Counted from the stretch's first letter, positions 37,823 to 47,850 are shown. The stretch is DNA of 64,000 nt from Neomegalonema sp. (GCF_028688855.1 NZ_JAQTXI010000001.1:204001-268000), one strand, 5' to 3'. Translations and numbers: made by a program. The notes: generated from the sequence alone by a model not told the origin.

Positions 37823-38551
37823 ATGAAACCCGTCCTCGCCTCCGCCGCCGGCCTCGCGCTGGCTCTGGGCCTTGCGGCCTGCGCCTCGATTCCGGCGACG
37901 CCCGTTCCTCAGGACGATCTGCCCGAGAGCCTCCGGCCTTACGCGCCGGAAGTCTTCGTTCCGCCTCCGGGGGCCTTCGTGCTGCTGAACCCCGACGTCC
38001 CGCTGGGCGAGGCGGCGGTCTGGAGGGGCTCGGCTTCGGCGGCCGATCCCTGCCGCGCGCCTGCGGGCTCGGGCCGGACCGAGCCGACGACCTGCCTCGT
38101 CGAGGGGCTTCAGGCGGCGGGCGCCGCCTCGCCTGCGGTCGCGGCGGCGCGCTGGCTCTCGACGCGGGGCGATCCGGGCTATCTCTCCGGCTGGCGGCGC
38201 GAGGGCCCCGTCGGAATCGCGACCGTGACGCGGCCTCTGCGCGCCAACACGAACGTCGAGACCGTGCTGGTTCCGCCGGGAGGCGAGGCGCTCTTCATCG
38301 ACGAGGCGCCCGCGCTCGGCTTCGAGACGGACGCCATCTGGACCGGCTTCAAGGCGAAGCAGCCGAACGCCTTCCCCGTGCCGCCCTTCGAGCTGGTGGC
38401 CTCCGAGCGCCATCTTCTGGGCTGGCGTCTGGCCTATGGGGTTCCGCTGCGGGACTGCCGCGCCTGCGCCGACGCCGGGCGGATGCTCGTCGCCTACGAC
38501 TTCGATTCGAGCGGCCGCTTCAAGGAGCGCCGCCTCCTCTCCATCGACTGA
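37823..38551 (+). CDS. Hypothetical lipoprotein
   Basis: The 242-residue protein begins MKPVLASAAGLALALGLAACAS, a lipoprotein signal with lipobox LAAC (Cys at about 20) and Ala-Ser after it. The mature protein has no domain I recognise. It contains Cys in DPCRAP, TTCLV and RDCRACADAGR, so disulfides are possible. Later strands (GIATVTRPLRANTNVETVLV; LLGWRLAYGVPLRDCRAC) suggest a beta-rich fold. The longer upstream frame (from 37457) is not used because the signal peptide and a CAGGGAG ribosome site define the start. It sits before rpsB with a 182-base gap. Confidence 0.75.
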   Translation: MKPVLASAAGLALALGLAACASIPATPVPQDDLPESLRPYAPEVFVPPPGAFVLLNPDVPLGEAAVWRGSASAADPCRAPAGSGRTEPTTCLVEGLQAAGAASPAVAAARWLSTRGDPGYLSGWRREGPVGIATVTRPLRANTNVETVLVPPGGEALFIDEAPALGFETDAIWTGFKAKQPNAFPVPPFELVASERHLLGWRLAYGVPLRDCRACADAGRMLVAYDFDSSGRFKERRLLSID

Positions 38552-38733
38552 TTCCCTTCCGCGCCTCTCCGCCTTGAATCGGGACTCCGCTTGCGCGGCG
38601 CTCCGGGCTGAGGTAGGAGAGGCGCCATCTCACAGGCGGGCCTTTCGGCGCGCTGGGCCCTCCGTGGCTCATCGCGCCTCCGGTCGCCCCTCACGGGGCG
38701 GACGCCCGCCGAGGCCAAACCGGAGTTTCTCTC

Positions 38734-39507
38734 ATGGCTGTTCCTGATTTCTCCATGCGCCAGCTGCTCGAAGCGGGCGTCCACTTCGGCCACCAGACCC
38801 ACCGCTGGAACCCGCTGATGAAGCCGTACATCTACGGCCAGCGCAACGGCGTGCACATTCTGGACCTGACCCAGACCACCCCCATGCTGCATCAGGCCCT
38901 GGTGGCGGTGCGCGACGTGGTGGCGCGCGGCGGCCGCGTGCTCTTCGTGGGCACCAAGCGCCAGGCTCAGACCGCCGTGGCCGAGTCCGCCGAGCGTTCG
39001 GCGCAATACTACATCAACCATCGCTGGCTCGGCGGCACGCTGACCAACTGGGTGACCGTCTCCAACTCGATCACCAAGCTGAAGAAGCTCGACGAGGAGG
39101 CCGCGGGCGGCGACGCGGGCTACACCAAGCGCGAGCAGCTCGACCGCGAGCGCCTGCGCAACAAGCTCTCGGCGGCTCTGGGCGGCATCAAGGAGATGGG
39201 CGGCCTGCCCGACCTGCTCTTCGTGATCGACGTGGGCCGCGAACAGCTGGCCATCGCCGAAGCGAACAAGCTGAAGATCCCGGTCGTGGCCGTGGTGGAC
39301 AGCAACTGCTCGCCCAAGGGCGTGGACTACATCATCCCCGGCAACGACGACGCCGCGCGCGCCATCGAGCTCTATTGCGGCCTCGTGGCGAGCGCCGCCA
39401 TCGACGGCATCAGCCAGGCGGCGGGCGCTTCGGGCGTGGACCTCGGCGAATCCGCCGAGCTGCTGCCCGAGACCCTGCCCGAGAGCGAAGGCGAAGCCGC
39501 GCAGTAA
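38734..39507 (+). CDS. rpsB: 30S ribosomal protein S2
   Basis: S2 (257 residues) begins [27 protein letters not shown], the conserved family opening, and contains [20 protein letters not shown] and the C-terminal [15 protein letters not shown]. The acidic tail ([18 protein letters not shown]) is longer than in E. coli but common in Alphaproteobacteria. tsf follows after a 151-base gap containing a perfect hairpin, the standard rpsB-tsf order. Confidence 0.98.
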   Translation: MAVPDFSMRQLLEAGVHFGHQTHRWNPLMKPYIYGQRNGVHILDLTQTTPMLHQALVAVRDVVARGGRVLFVGTKRQAQTAVAESAERSAQYYINHRWLGGTLTNWVTVSNSITKLKKLDEEAAGGDAGYTKREQLDRERLRNKLSAALGGIKEMGGLPDLLFVIDVGREQLAIAEANKLKIPVVAVVDSNCSPKGVDYIIPGNDDAARAIELYCGLVASAAIDGISQAAGASGVDLGESAELLPETLPESEGEAAQ

Positions 39508-39522
39508 GGCGTCATGAAACCG

Positions 39523-39547
39523 CCGGAGCTTCGGGACGAAGCTCCGG
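39523..39547 (+). terminator. Hairpin between rpsB and tsf
   Basis: CCGGAGCTTC (39523-39532) and GAAGCTCCGG (39538-39547) pair perfectly around GGGAC, 15 bases past the rpsB stop. No U-tract; it may attenuate tsf transcription or stabilise rpsB mRNA. Confidence 0.55.
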
Positions 39548-39658
39548 AACATCCGGGCTTTGCGTGAAAGCGGCGCCGCCTTCGTCGCGCGCCGCTTTTC
39601 CGTTTTCCACTCCGGCCGCGTGCGAAGCTTTCCGCGGCCCCAGCAAGGAGCTGACCCC

Positions 39659-40585
39659 ATGGCCGAGATCACCGCCGCCCTCGTGAAGGAGCTGCGCGAG
39701 CGCACCGGCGCCGGCATGATGGATTGCAAGAAGGCCCTCGCCGAGACCAATGGCGACATCGAGGCGGCCATCGACTGGCTGCGCTCCAAGGGCATCGCCA
39801 AGGCCGCCAAGAAGGCCGACCGCGCCGCCGCCGAAGGCCTGGTGGGCGCGGCGACCGACGCGCGCGTGGGCGCGCTGGTCGAGATCAATTCCGAGACCGA
39901 CTTCGTGGCGCGCAACGCCGAATTCCAGGCGCTGGTCGCCGAGACCTCCAGGCTGGCCCTCGGGCTTCCGGGCGGGCTCGAGGAGCTGAAGACCTCGCAT
40001 CTGGGCTCTGCGGGCAAGCCGGTCGCGCTGGCCATCGCCGACAAGATCGCCACCATCGGCGAGAACATGAACCTGCGCCGCATGGCGCGTCTGGCCGTGT
40101 CGAACGGCGTGGTCTCGACCTATGTGCACAACGCGGTGGTTCCGGGCCTCGGACGCATCGGCGTTCTGGTGGCGCTGGAATCGACCGGCGACGCCGCGAA
40201 GCTGGACGCTCTGGGCCGTCAGATCGCCATGCATGTGGCGGCGAACAACCCGGCCTCTCTGGCGGACGAAGACCTCGACCAGGCTCTGGTCGAGCGCGAG
40301 AAGGCCGTGCTGACCGAAGAGGCGCTCCAGTCGGGCCGCCCGGCGGCCGTGGTCGAGAAGATGATCGAGGGCCGCATCCGCAAATTCTACGAGCAGGTCG
40401 TCCTGCTGCGTCAGGCTTTCGTGATGAACCCGGACATCACCGTGGCGCAGGCCGTCGAGGGTCTGGCCAAGGAGCTGGGGACGCCGGTGAAGCTGGTCGC
40501 CTTCTCGCGTCTCGCGGTGGGCGAGGGCGTGGAGAAGGCCGAGACGGACTTCGCCGCCGAGGTGGCCGCCGCCGCCAAGGGCTGA
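39659..40585 (+). CDS. tsf: Elongation factor Ts
   Basis: EF-Ts recycles EF-Tu-GDP to EF-Tu-GTP. The 308-residue protein starts [27 protein letters not shown], with AAGGAG before the ATG. Family blocks include the EF-Tu-binding [23 protein letters not shown] and MHVAANNP, and the C-terminal module ends near [11 protein letters not shown]. The full-length two-core form is present. An intrinsic terminator follows at 40612. Confidence 0.98.
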   Translation: MAEITAALVKELRERTGAGMMDCKKALAETNGDIEAAIDWLRSKGIAKAAKKADRAAAEGLVGAATDARVGALVEINSETDFVARNAEFQALVAETSRLALGLPGGLEELKTSHLGSAGKPVALAIADKIATIGENMNLRRMARLAVSNGVVSTYVHNAVVPGLGRIGVLVALESTGDAAKLDALGRQIAMHVAANNPASLADEDLDQALVEREKAVLTEEALQSGRPAAVVEKMIEGRIRKFYEQVVLLRQAFVMNPDITVAQAVEGLAKELGTPVKLVAFSRLAVGEGVEKAETDFAAEVAAAAKG

Positions 40586-40611
40586 GCCCTTCGATCGTGG
40601 ATGAATTCAGG

Positions 40612-40642
40612 CCCCTCCGCCCGCCAGGCGGAGGGGTTTTTT
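40612..40642 (+). terminator. Intrinsic terminator of rpsB-tsf
   Basis: CCCCTCCGCC (40612-40621) and GGCGGAGGGG (40627-40636) with loop CGCCA and six T. Confidence 0.92.
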
Positions 40643-40725
40643 CATGAGGGAATCGGGGCGCGAGGCCGATGGAGCGCGCCGCGCCGATTTCTGCGTGAAA
40701 AGGCTCTTTTCCCTGCGGAAAGCAC

Positions 40726-40754
40726 TTGCGCGGCTGTCGAGGGGGGGCTATAGA
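40726..40754 (+). promoter_or_regulatory. Promoter of tRNA-Arg
   Basis: TTGCGC (40726-40731) and TATAGA (40749-40754) are 17 bases apart, 46 bases before the tRNA. Confidence 0.7.
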
Positions 40755-40800
40755 TCGCCCCGCACCGACGCGGCGGACTTCGCCGCATCGCTCGGAGCAT

Positions 40801-40877
40801 GCGCCCATAGCTCAGCTGGATAGAGCACCAGACTACGAATCTGGGGGTCAGGAGTTCGAATCTCTTTGGGCGCGCCA
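40801..40877 (+). tRNA. tRNA-Arg (ACG)
   Basis: Complete cloverleaf: acceptor GCGCCCA pairs with TGGGCGC, anticodon loop CTACGAA (ACG, read as ICG after deamination), T-loop TTCGAAT, discriminator G and encoded CCA. It has its own promoter. Confidence 0.95.
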
Positions 40878-40952
40878 TTCTCCTTGAACATCGCCGGATG
40901 ATCTTCGAAGCCCGCGCCTCAGGCGATGGGCTTTCGGCGTTTGCGCCGCGCC

Positions 40953-41444
40953 TCAGGGCGCCCGCATCGCGGCGAGCGGCGAAGAAAACACCCCTTCGAA
41001 GACCGTCCGGACGGGCTGCGCCCTGTAGAACTCCCTGAACTCCCGAACCGCCGCCTGCTGCGGCAGCCAGGCGCAGATCGCGCGCCGGAACTTCCAGGGC
41101 TTGGCCTCCTTCGGCAGCCGCGAGAGCCAATGCCGGTTCGGGTGCCCGCGCGCGAAGCCGGGAACAAGAGAGCCTCCGGAAGGCAGGGGATTGCTCGACA
41201 TCACCGACAGGAACTGATCCAGCTCCAGAGGCGTGGCGAAGATCAGATCCACATCCTGAAAGCTGACGGAGAGCAGCCCCCAGACCTTGCGCTGGTTCAG
41301 GAAGGGATGCGGGACGCTCTGCGGCCGCCGGACCTGTCCGCCCGGCGTGAACGCGCGCGTCCAGCCGAAGCGTCGCGCGCCCGCCCAGGGGCTGATCGGC
41401 GTTTCCGGAAAATGATCACGCCGGGAGAAGACCGCCGATTTCAT
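40953..41444 (-). CDS. Hypothetical protein
   Basis: The 163-residue protein matches no family I recognise. It is basic and aromatic, with no signal or membrane segment. Features are FSVSFQ-type strands (LLSVSFQDVDLIFATPLELDQFLSVM), a Pro-Lys-rich block (NRHWLSRLPKEAKPWKFRRA) and a helical C-terminus (FREFYRAQPVRTVFEGV). The composition suggests a small nucleic-acid-binding or enzyme-like fold, but that is a guess. It is convergent with tRNA-Arg and starts 27 bases after nadA ends, so it may be the second gene of that operon. Confidence 0.6.
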   Translation of the reverse strand: MKSAVFSRRDHFPETPISPWAGARRFGWTRAFTPGGQVRRPQSVPHPFLNQRKVWGLLSVSFQDVDLIFATPLELDQFLSVMSSNPLPSGGSLVPGFARGHPNRHWLSRLPKEAKPWKFRRAICAWLPQQAAVREFREFYRAQPVRTVFEGVFSSPLAAMRAP

Positions 41445-41471
41445 GAGCCTTCCCCCGCATGAAGCCCGCCC

Positions 41472-42560
41472 TCAGGCCAGAGCCGAAGCCGCCCGACGCG
41501 CCGCGATCTCGTTGCTGATGGCGATCATGCGCTCGATGGGCAGACGCGCCCGCGGAATGATCTCTTCAGGCACCGTCACTTCCTCCTGGCCCGTATGCAG
41601 GCACCAGAGGATCTTCTCCAGCGTGATGCGCTTCATGTGCGGGCAGAGGCTGCACGGCCGGATGAACTGCGTCTGCGGATTGGCGGCGGCCACGTTGTCG
41701 CTCATGGAGCATTCCGTGACCATCACCACCTTCTCGGGCTTGTGCTCCTTCACCCAGTCGATCATCCCCGAGGTGGAGCCGGCGAAATCCGCCTCGCGCA
41801 CGACCTCCGGAGGGCATTCCGGATGCGCGATCACCGTCACGCCCGGATTGGCCTCGCGGAAGGCGCGGATCTCCGGCGCGGTGAAGCGTTCGTGCACGAT
41901 GCAGCTGCCGCTCCAGTAGACGATCTTCTTGTTCGTCTTGGCGGCGACGTTCTGCGCCAGATAGCCGTCGGGAGTCATGATGACCACGTCCGACTCCATC
42001 GCGTTGACGATGTCCACGGCGTTGGCCGAGGTGCAGCAGTAATCCGAAGCGGCCTTGGTCTCGGCGGTGGTGTTGACGTAGGAGACCACCGGCGCCCCCG
42101 GATGCAGCTTGCGCATGGCCTCGATGTCGTCGGCCCGGATCGAGGAGGCCAGGGAACAGCCCGCGCGGCTGTCGGGGATGAGCACGGTCTTCTGCGGATT
42201 CAGGATCTTCGAGGTCTCGGCCATGAAATGCACGCCGCATTGCACGATCACCGGCGCGTCGACCTTCGTGGCCGCGATGGCGAGCTGAAGGCTGTCGCCC
42301 GCGATGTCGGAGACGCCGAAGAAGATCTCCGGCGTCATGTAGTTATGCGCCAGGATCACGGCGTTCTTCTTCTTCTTGAGCTCGTTGATGGCGCGGATGT
42401 AGGGCGCATGCGCGGGCCATTCGATCTCGGGCATGACCGGGCGCAGCTTCTCGTAGATATGCGCGGTTTCCTTGGCGAGGCCTTCGGACCAGCTCAGGTC
42501 GTAATGCGCGGCCAACTCGGCGCGAGCGGTCTGCATCGGCATGGCGGCGTTGATCAGCAT
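41472..42560 (-). CDS. nadA: Quinolinate synthase
   Basis: NadA condenses iminoaspartate with dihydroxyacetone phosphate to quinolinate, a [4Fe-4S] enzyme of NAD biosynthesis. The start MLINAAMPMQTARAELAAHY (362 residues) has AAAGGG 8 bases upstream; a further 35 codons upstream are unlike NadA. The three cluster Cys lie in VIVQCGVHFMAE, CTSANAVD or nearby SGSC, and SLCPHMKRITLE. Other conserved parts are LAHNYMTPEIF, SRAGCSLASSI and AHPECPPEVV. nadB and nadC are not in the window. Confidence 0.96.
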   Translation of the reverse strand: MLINAAMPMQTARAELAAHYDLSWSEGLAKETAHIYEKLRPVMPEIEWPAHAPYIRAINELKKKKNAVILAHNYMTPEIFFGVSDIAGDSLQLAIAATKVDAPVIVQCGVHFMAETSKILNPQKTVLIPDSRAGCSLASSIRADDIEAMRKLHPGAPVVSYVNTTAETKAASDYCCTSANAVDIVNAMESDVVIMTPDGYLAQNVAAKTNKKIVYWSGSCIVHERFTAPEIRAFREANPGVTVIAHPECPPEVVREADFAGSTSGMIDWVKEHKPEKVVMVTECSMSDNVAAANPQTQFIRPCSLCPHMKRITLEKILWCLHTGQEEVTVPEEIIPRARLPIERMIAISNEIAARRAASALA

Positions 42561-43049
42561 GGCTAGCCCTTTCTCGAATAGCTCCCCGGACGGCTCCCTG
42601 CGGGAAGCTGGCCTCTGAATGTAAAAGAGCGAGGGCTCCGGCGCCAGAGGAGCCCCCGGATTCACCCGCTGATTCGCAGGCCATGGCGGCTGATCCGCAT
42701 CGTTCCGGCGTCATGAATTCGACATTGAACAAGAATGAAGCATGAATCCCTAATCTTGAACGCACCTGAAGGATGAAATCCGGGTGAAGTTCCCGTCAGC
42801 TTGTTGACAGAGACCGCATCATCCCGTTCACTCAGGGTAAGGAGCGCTCCAAGCCTCCGCCTCGCGAAGCCGGGAGGACCGGACTTCAGCGTCAAGGCGG
42901 GCCTGAAGAAACCCCCGGAGCCGACGGCCTCCGTCGGACCCGGAGCCCCCTGATCTTCCACACAGGCGTTGTTTTCGTCCCTTCCGCAAGGCTCTCGCCG
43001 CGCGCTTCGTCATGGCCCGGCGTCAGCCTCTCGACAGAGGAGACCCGTC
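42561..43049. other. 489-base divergent intergenic region
   Basis: It separates nadA (minus) from a small Cys-rich gene (plus). A moderately AT-rich core (42715-42830) includes TTGACA at 42804-42809 on the plus strand with only a weak -10 17 bases on. No gene is visible. Confidence 0.4.
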
Positions 43050-43253
43050 ATGAACGCTCTGAATCCGCTCACGCCGCAGGTGGTGGTCTGCAAATGCGCC
43101 CGCCCGCCCCGCAAGTCGCCGGAAGGGCGCGCGGGCAAGCCCGCCGAATATCAGCTCGTCTTCCTGCCGCTGCCGCGCGGCGAGACCGTGACATGGCTGC
43201 GCGAGATGGAATGCCCCTATCTGCGCGACTGCTGGTTCTGTCCGCACAAGTGA
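43050..43253 (+). CDS. Small cysteine-rich protein
   Basis: The 67-residue protein starts after a strong AGAGGAG site. It has two Cys near the N-terminus (VVVCKCARPPRK) and three near the C-terminus (ECPYLRDCWFCPHK), spaced C-x-C and C-x5-C-x2-C, with a final His. This arrangement could bind zinc or an iron-sulfur cluster. The middle (EYQLVFLPLPRGETVTWLRE) looks like a small beta-hairpin. There is no signal peptide and no family recognised. Confidence 0.65.
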   Translation: MNALNPLTPQVVVCKCARPPRKSPEGRAGKPAEYQLVFLPLPRGETVTWLREMECPYLRDCWFCPHK

Positions 43254-43387
43254 CGGGACCGGAGCCTTCGGAGGGCCGCAAGGGGGAGCTCTGTGGCCCT
43301 CCGGCGACGGCGCGGCGAATCCGCGCGTCCTGCGCCGCGCCGGACTTGCGCGCCCGCCTCCGGAGCCCCATCCTTCCGCGCATCGGA

Positions 43388-43414
43388 GGCGGCCCGACCG
43401 GGGCCGTCTTGTTC
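43388..43414 (+). terminator. Terminator-like hairpins upstream of rtcB
   Basis: GGCGGCCC (43388-43395) and GGGCCGTC (43401-43408) form a stem with one G-U pair, followed by TTGTTC. Another hairpin, CGGAGGGCC/GGCCCTCCG (43269-43303), lies just past the Cys-rich gene. Both lie in the 311-base gap before rtcB. Confidence 0.45.
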
Positions 43415-43564
43415 TCAGGTTCACAAGGAGCCTCGCCCATGTCGCGCAAGCTTCCTTCGCCCGGATCGGGCTCCCTCCGCATCTGAACCGCGTCGGCGTT
43501 CGGAGGCGGAACCGGCTTCAGAGCTTTCTGAAGATGGATTCTCCTTCCCGAGACCCGAAACCTC

Positions 43565-44713
43565 ATGACTTCTTCCCATCTGGCGGCCAGCGACTCCGGA
43601 GAGTCGCAAGGGCTGCGTCGTTTCTACGGCTCCGGCGCCTGGATCGAAGGCGACGCCGAGCGGCAATTGACTCAAACCCTGACCCGGCCGGGCGTTCAGG
43701 CCGTGGCGGCCTTTCCGGATCTGCATCCGGGGATTCACGGTCCGGTGGGCGCGGCGATCCTTTCGGAGCGGGTGCATCCGGCTCTGATCGGCGGCGACAT
43801 CGGCTGCGGCATGGCCATGTTCCGGCTGGATCTCCCGGCGCGGCGGCTGAAGCTCGACAAGGCTGCGGCGGCTCTGCGCGGACTCGGCGATTCCTGGTGG
43901 GGGAACCCCTGGGCGGCTCTGGAGGCGGAGGGGCTGCATCCCGAGACCTTCCCGGCGGCTCTGGGGACTCTCGGCGGGGGCAACCATTTCTGCGAGCTCC
44001 AGGCCGTGGCCGCCCTCGACGACCCGGAGGAGGCCGCGCGGGCGGGCGTCGACTCCGGGAGCCTGCTGCTGCTCGTGCATACGGGCTCGCGGGCTTTCGG
44101 GCCGATGCTCCTCGGCGCGCTGACTCCGGCGGAGCAGGAGGCCCTCGACCTCGCGACCGAAGCGGGCGCGGATTATCTGCGTCAGCAGGAGATGGCGGTG
44201 CGCTGGGCGGCTCTGAACCGGCGGGTGATCGCGGAGCGGGCGGCGGAGCTTCTGCGCGCCGAGGCCCTGCTGATCGTCGATTCCCCGCATAACCTGCTGG
44301 AGCCTCATGCGGGGGGCTGGCTGCATCGCAAGGGCGCGGCGAAGACCTCGCCGGGGGGGCTGGTTCCTCTGGCGGGGTCGCGCGAGGCGCCGAGCTGGCT
44401 TCTGAAGGCGGCGGTCGAGACTCCGGAAGGGGCGCTCGATTCGCTGGCTCATGGAGCGGGGCGGCGCTATCGGCGCTCGGCGATGCATGGGCGGGTGGGG
44501 CGCAGCAAGTCCGAATTGCTGCGTCTGGAGCGTCCGGCGGGGGGCTCTCGGGTGATCTGCGAGGACCGCGGCCTGCTCATCGAGGAGGCCGGGGCCGCCT
44601 ACAAGGACGCCCGCAAGGTGCTCGCGGATCTGGTCGCCTTCGGGCTGGCGGCGCCGGTGGTCGAGACGCGTCCGCTCCTGACCTTCAAGACCGCGCGGGA
44701 GACCCGGACATGA
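43565..44713 (+). CDS. RtcB-family RNA ligase (RtcB2, PrfH-associated)
   Basis: RtcB ligases seal RNA with 2',3'-cyclic phosphate (or 3'-phosphate) and 5'-OH ends, using GTP and Mn(II). The 382-residue protein is shorter than canonical RtcB (about 410-480), as in the RtcB2 branch. Metal and catalytic residues are visible: Cys81 in GGDIGCGMA, His141 in GGGNHFCEL, His172 in VHTGSRAFG, His254 in [10 protein letters not shown], and the guanylated His296 in [11 protein letters not shown]. The neighbour, overlapping by 4 bases, is prfH; such pairs repair 16S rRNA cut at the decoding centre and rescue the ribosome. The ATG has only a weak ribosome site. Confidence 0.9.
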   Translation: MTSSHLAASDSGESQGLRRFYGSGAWIEGDAERQLTQTLTRPGVQAVAAFPDLHPGIHGPVGAAILSERVHPALIGGDIGCGMAMFRLDLPARRLKLDKAAAALRGLGDSWWGNPWAALEAEGLHPETFPAALGTLGGGNHFCELQAVAALDDPEEAARAGVDSGSLLLLVHTGSRAFGPMLLGALTPAEQEALDLATEAGADYLRQQEMAVRWAALNRRVIAERAAELLRAEALLIVDSPHNLLEPHAGGWLHRKGAAKTSPGGLVPLAGSREAPSWLLKAAVETPEGALDSLAHGAGRRYRRSAMHGRVGRSKSELLRLERPAGGSRVICEDRGLLIEEAGAAYKDARKVLADLVAFGLAAPVVETRPLLTFKTARETRT

Positions 44714-45333
44714 AGCGTCTGCTCGTCTCCAGCGGGGCCGGTCCTGCGGAATGCCGACTCGCGGTGGCGCATGCGCTGCGGCGGCTCGGGGCGGAGGCGG
44801 AGGAGGCGGGGCTCGACTTCGCCGCCGTCGAGGGCCCGCGTCCGGACGACTGGGGCCCGGTCTCCGCTCTGGCGACGCTCTACGGCGAGGGGGCGGAGAT
44901 TCTGGCCCGGCGCTGGCTGGGGACGATCCTCTGGACGGCGGAGAGTCCGGCGCGTCCGCATCACAAGCGGCGCAACTGGTTCATCGGCGTTCACGAGTCT
45001 CCCGAGATCCCGCAGGCGCCGCTGCTGGATCTCGCCGACCTGCGCTTCGAGGCCTTCCGCGCGGGAGGCCCCGGCGGGCAGCATCAGAACGTCACCGACA
45101 GCGCGGTGCGGGCGGTCCATCTGCCGACCGGGCTCTCGGTGGTCGCGCGCGAGGAGCGGTCCCAGCATCGCAACAAGGCGGCGGCTCTGGCGCGGCTCGG
45201 CGAGATGCTGATGGGTCAGGCGGTTCTGGCGGCGGCTTCGGCCCGGCGCAAGGACTGGCTCGCGCATAAATCCCTTGAGCGCGGAGCCCCCGTGCGGCGC
45301 TTCAAGGGGCCGCGCTTCCAGCCGGAAGCCTGA
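44710..45333 (+). CDS. prfH: Release factor homolog PrfH
   Basis: The 207-residue protein is a codon-independent release factor homolog. It has a short N-terminal part, then the class I domain 3 with the catalytic GGQ at residues 122-124 ([19 protein letters not shown]). Downstream [15 protein letters not shown] and the basic C-terminus also match. Stop-codon recognition motifs of RF1/RF2 are absent, as in PrfH. It overlaps the stop of rtcB2 (ATGA), so translation is coupled. In characterised systems PrfH releases peptides from ribosomes with cleaved 16S rRNA, which RtcB2 then religates. Confidence 0.93.
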   Translation: MKRLLVSSGAGPAECRLAVAHALRRLGAEAEEAGLDFAAVEGPRPDDWGPVSALATLYGEGAEILARRWLGTILWTAESPARPHHKRRNWFIGVHESPEIPQAPLLDLADLRFEAFRAGGPGGQHQNVTDSAVRAVHLPTGLSVVAREERSQHRNKAAALARLGEMLMGQAVLAAASARRKDWLAHKSLERGAPVRRFKGPRFQPEA

Positions 45334-45341
45334 AACGGAAA

Positions 45342-45374
45342 CCCCCTCCCGGCGAACCGGGAGGGGGCTTTTTT
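45342..45374 (+). terminator. Intrinsic terminator of rtcB2-prfH
   Basis: CCCCCTCCCGG (45342-45352), loop CGAA, CCGGGAGGGGG (45357-45367), then C and six T. On the minus strand it may also end pnp transcripts. Confidence 0.9.
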
Positions 45375-45398
45375 CAGGATGTCGGCCTCAGGGCCCGA

Positions 45399-47642
45399 TC
45401 AGGAGACGATATGGCCGCCGCGGCTGCCGCCGCCGCGACGCTCGCCGTCGCCGCCCCGGTCCCGACGCTCGCCGCCCCGGTCGCCGCCTTCGCGACGCGG
45501 CGGACGCTCGCCCCGCGGAGCCGGACCTTCGTCGTCGGCCACGCCGGCGATCTCGGCGCCGGTGGTCTGGTCCACGGCCTTCATCGAGAGGCGGACCTTG
45601 CCGCGCTCGTCGAAGCCCATGAGCTTGACCTTCACGATGTCGCCTTCCTTGACGATGTCGGAGGGCTTGGCGTTGCGCTCGGGAGTCATCTGGCTGACGT
45701 GCACCAGGCCGTCGCGGGGGCCGAAGAAGTTCACGAAGGCGCCGAACTCCATCACCTTCACGACCTTGCCTTCGTAGATCTTGCCCATCTCCGGCTCGGC
45801 GGCGATGCCGAGGATCCGGTCCTTGGCCTTCTGGATCGACTCGGCGTTGGCCGAGGCGATCTTGACCACGCCGTCGTCGCCGATGTCGATCTTGGCGCCC
45901 GACTGCTCCACGATCTCGCGGATCACCTTGCCGCCCGAGCCGATCACTTCACGGATCTTGTCGGTCGGGATCTGGATGACCTCGATGCGCGGGGCGTGGG
46001 CCGAGAACTCGGCGCGGCCGGCGGAGAGCGCCTTGGACATCTCGCCGAGGATGTGCAGACGGCCGTCGCGGGCCTGAGCCAGCGCCTGCTTCATGATGGC
46101 CGGAGTGATGCCCGCCACCTTGATGTCCATCTGGAGCGAGGTCACGCCCAGCTCGGTTCCGGCCACCTTGAAGTCCATGTCGCCGAGGTGGTCTTCGTCG
46201 CCGAGGATGTCGGTGAGCACCGCGAAGCGCTCGCCTTCGAGCACGAGGCCCATGGCCACGCCCGCCACCGGACGCTTCAGCGGAACGCCCGCGTCCATCA
46301 TCGCGAGGCTGCCGCCGCAGACCGTCGCCATGGAGGAGGAGCCGTTCGACTCCAGGATCTCCGAGACGAGGCGGATGGTGTAGGGGAAGTCGGTCGGGGC
46401 CGGCAGCATCGGGCGCAGCGCGCGCCAGGCGAGCTTGCCATGGCCGATCTCGCGACGGCCCGGCGCGCCCATGCGGCCCGCCTCGCCCACCGAGAAGGGA
46501 GGGAAGTTGTAGTGCAGCAGGAAGCGCTCGCGATATTCGCCTTCGAGCGCGTCCATGATCTGCTCGTCGTCGCCCGTGCCGAGCGTGACCACCGCCAGAG
46601 CCTGGGTCTCGCCGCGCGTGAAGAGCGCCGAGCCGTGCGTGCGGGGCAGGGGACCGGCCTCGGCCACGATGGGACGCACCGTCACGAGGTCGCGGCCGTC
46701 GATGCGGCGGCCCTCGTCGAGGATGCGGCCGCGGACCACGTCCGATTCGACCTGCTTGAAGGCGCCCTTGACGGCGAGGCTGTCGGCGGCCTCCTCCTCG
46801 GTCAGGTTCGCGAGGAACTTCTTCTGCGCCGCGTCGATCTGGTTGCGGCGGTCCTGCTTGACGACCGTCGAGAAGGCGGCCGCGAGATCCGCGCCGACCA
46901 GGCTCTTCGCCCTGGCGATCAGGCCGGACTTGTCCGCCGCGGCGAACTCGAAGGGCTCCTTGGCGGCGTCTTCGGCGAGGTCGATGATCAGGTCGATCAC
47001 CGGCTGCATCTGCTCGTGGCCGAAGACCACGGCGCCGAGCATGTCCTCTTCCGAAAGCTCGTGGGCTTCGGATTCGACCATCATCACGGCGTTTTCGGTG
47101 CCCGCCACGACGAGGTCGAGACGGCTGTCCTTGAGCTCGGCCACGGTCGGGTTGAGCTTGAACTTCCCGTCGATGAAGCCGACGCGGGCTCCCGCGATGG
47201 GGCCGAGGAAGGGCGCGCCCGAGAGCGTCAGGGCCGCCGAGGCGCCGATCAGGGCCGCCACGTCGGGATCGTTCTCGAGGTCATGGCTCAGCACGGTGGC
47301 CACGACCTGGGTCTCGTTGTAGAAGCCTTCCGCGAAGAGCGGACGGATCGGACGGTCGATCAGGCGGGAGACGAGGGTCTCCTTCTCCGAGGGCTTGGCT
47401 TCGCGCTTGAAGAAGCCGCCGGGGATCTTGCCCGCCGCGTAATATTTTTCCTGGTAATTCACGGTGAGCGGGAAGAAATCCACGCCCGGCTTCACCGACT
47501 TGTTGAAGACCGCCGTGCAGAGGACGGTCGTCTCGCCGAAGGTGACCAGAACGGCCCCGTCGGCCTGACGGGCCATGCGCCCGGTCTCCAGCACGAGGCG
47601 GACGCCGCCCCAGTTCAATTCTTTGCGAACTACGTCGAACAT
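45399..47642 (-). CDS. pnp: Polyribonucleotide nucleotidyltransferase (PNPase)
   Basis: PNPase degrades RNA phosphorolytically from the 3' end. The 747-residue protein has two RNase PH-like cores (residues 1-230 and 300-550), separated by a helical domain, then a KH domain ([20 protein letters not shown]) and an S1 domain ([30 protein letters not shown]). The catalytic segment [20 protein letters not shown] is present. The last 45 residues are Gly/Arg/Asp-rich ([18 protein letters not shown]), longer than in E. coli, and could bind RNA or partners. It follows rpsO on the minus strand with a 208-base gap, the usual truB-rpsO-pnp order. Confidence 0.98.
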   Translation of the reverse strand: MFDVVRKELNWGGVRLVLETGRMARQADGAVLVTFGETTVLCTAVFNKSVKPGVDFFPLTVNYQEKYYAAGKIPGGFFKREAKPSEKETLVSRLIDRPIRPLFAEGFYNETQVVATVLSHDLENDPDVAALIGASAALTLSGAPFLGPIAGARVGFIDGKFKLNPTVAELKDSRLDLVVAGTENAVMMVESEAHELSEEDMLGAVVFGHEQMQPVIDLIIDLAEDAAKEPFEFAAADKSGLIARAKSLVGADLAAAFSTVVKQDRRNQIDAAQKKFLANLTEEEAADSLAVKGAFKQVESDVVRGRILDEGRRIDGRDLVTVRPIVAEAGPLPRTHGSALFTRGETQALAVVTLGTGDDEQIMDALEGEYRERFLLHYNFPPFSVGEAGRMGAPGRREIGHGKLAWRALRPMLPAPTDFPYTIRLVSEILESNGSSSMATVCGGSLAMMDAGVPLKRPVAGVAMGLVLEGERFAVLTDILGDEDHLGDMDFKVAGTELGVTSLQMDIKVAGITPAIMKQALAQARDGRLHILGEMSKALSAGRAEFSAHAPRIEVIQIPTDKIREVIGSGGKVIREIVEQSGAKIDIGDDGVVKIASANAESIQKAKDRILGIAAEPEMGKIYEGKVVKVMEFGAFVNFFGPRDGLVHVSQMTPERNAKPSDIVKEGDIVKVKLMGFDERGKVRLSMKAVDQTTGAEIAGVADDEGPAPRGERPPRREGGDRGGERRDRGGDGERRGGGSRGGHIVS

Positions 47643-47816
47643 GCTTCATCCTGTCCCGGCGGAGCCGCCCTGAGGCTTCGCCGTCGCCGCCCCTGCGGCG
47701 CGTCATGGCCCGTTCCTGAAAGATCCTCGCCCCGCCTCCGGGCCGCAGAGGCGATGCGTTTCGGGCGCCTCGGGGCCGGGCGGTCAGGGCCGCGCGGGAG
47801 GAGGCGCAAGAAGAAC

Positions 47817-47840
47817 GGGCGCGCCGCAGCGCGCCCGTCG
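47817..47840 (-). terminator. Terminator or processing hairpin between rpsO and pnp
   Basis: ACGGGCGCGC and GCGCGCCCGT form a perfect 10-pair stem, followed on the minus strand by TTCTTCTT. In other bacteria partial read-through here feeds pnp. Confidence 0.6.
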
Positions 47841-47850
47841 GCGTTTCAGA

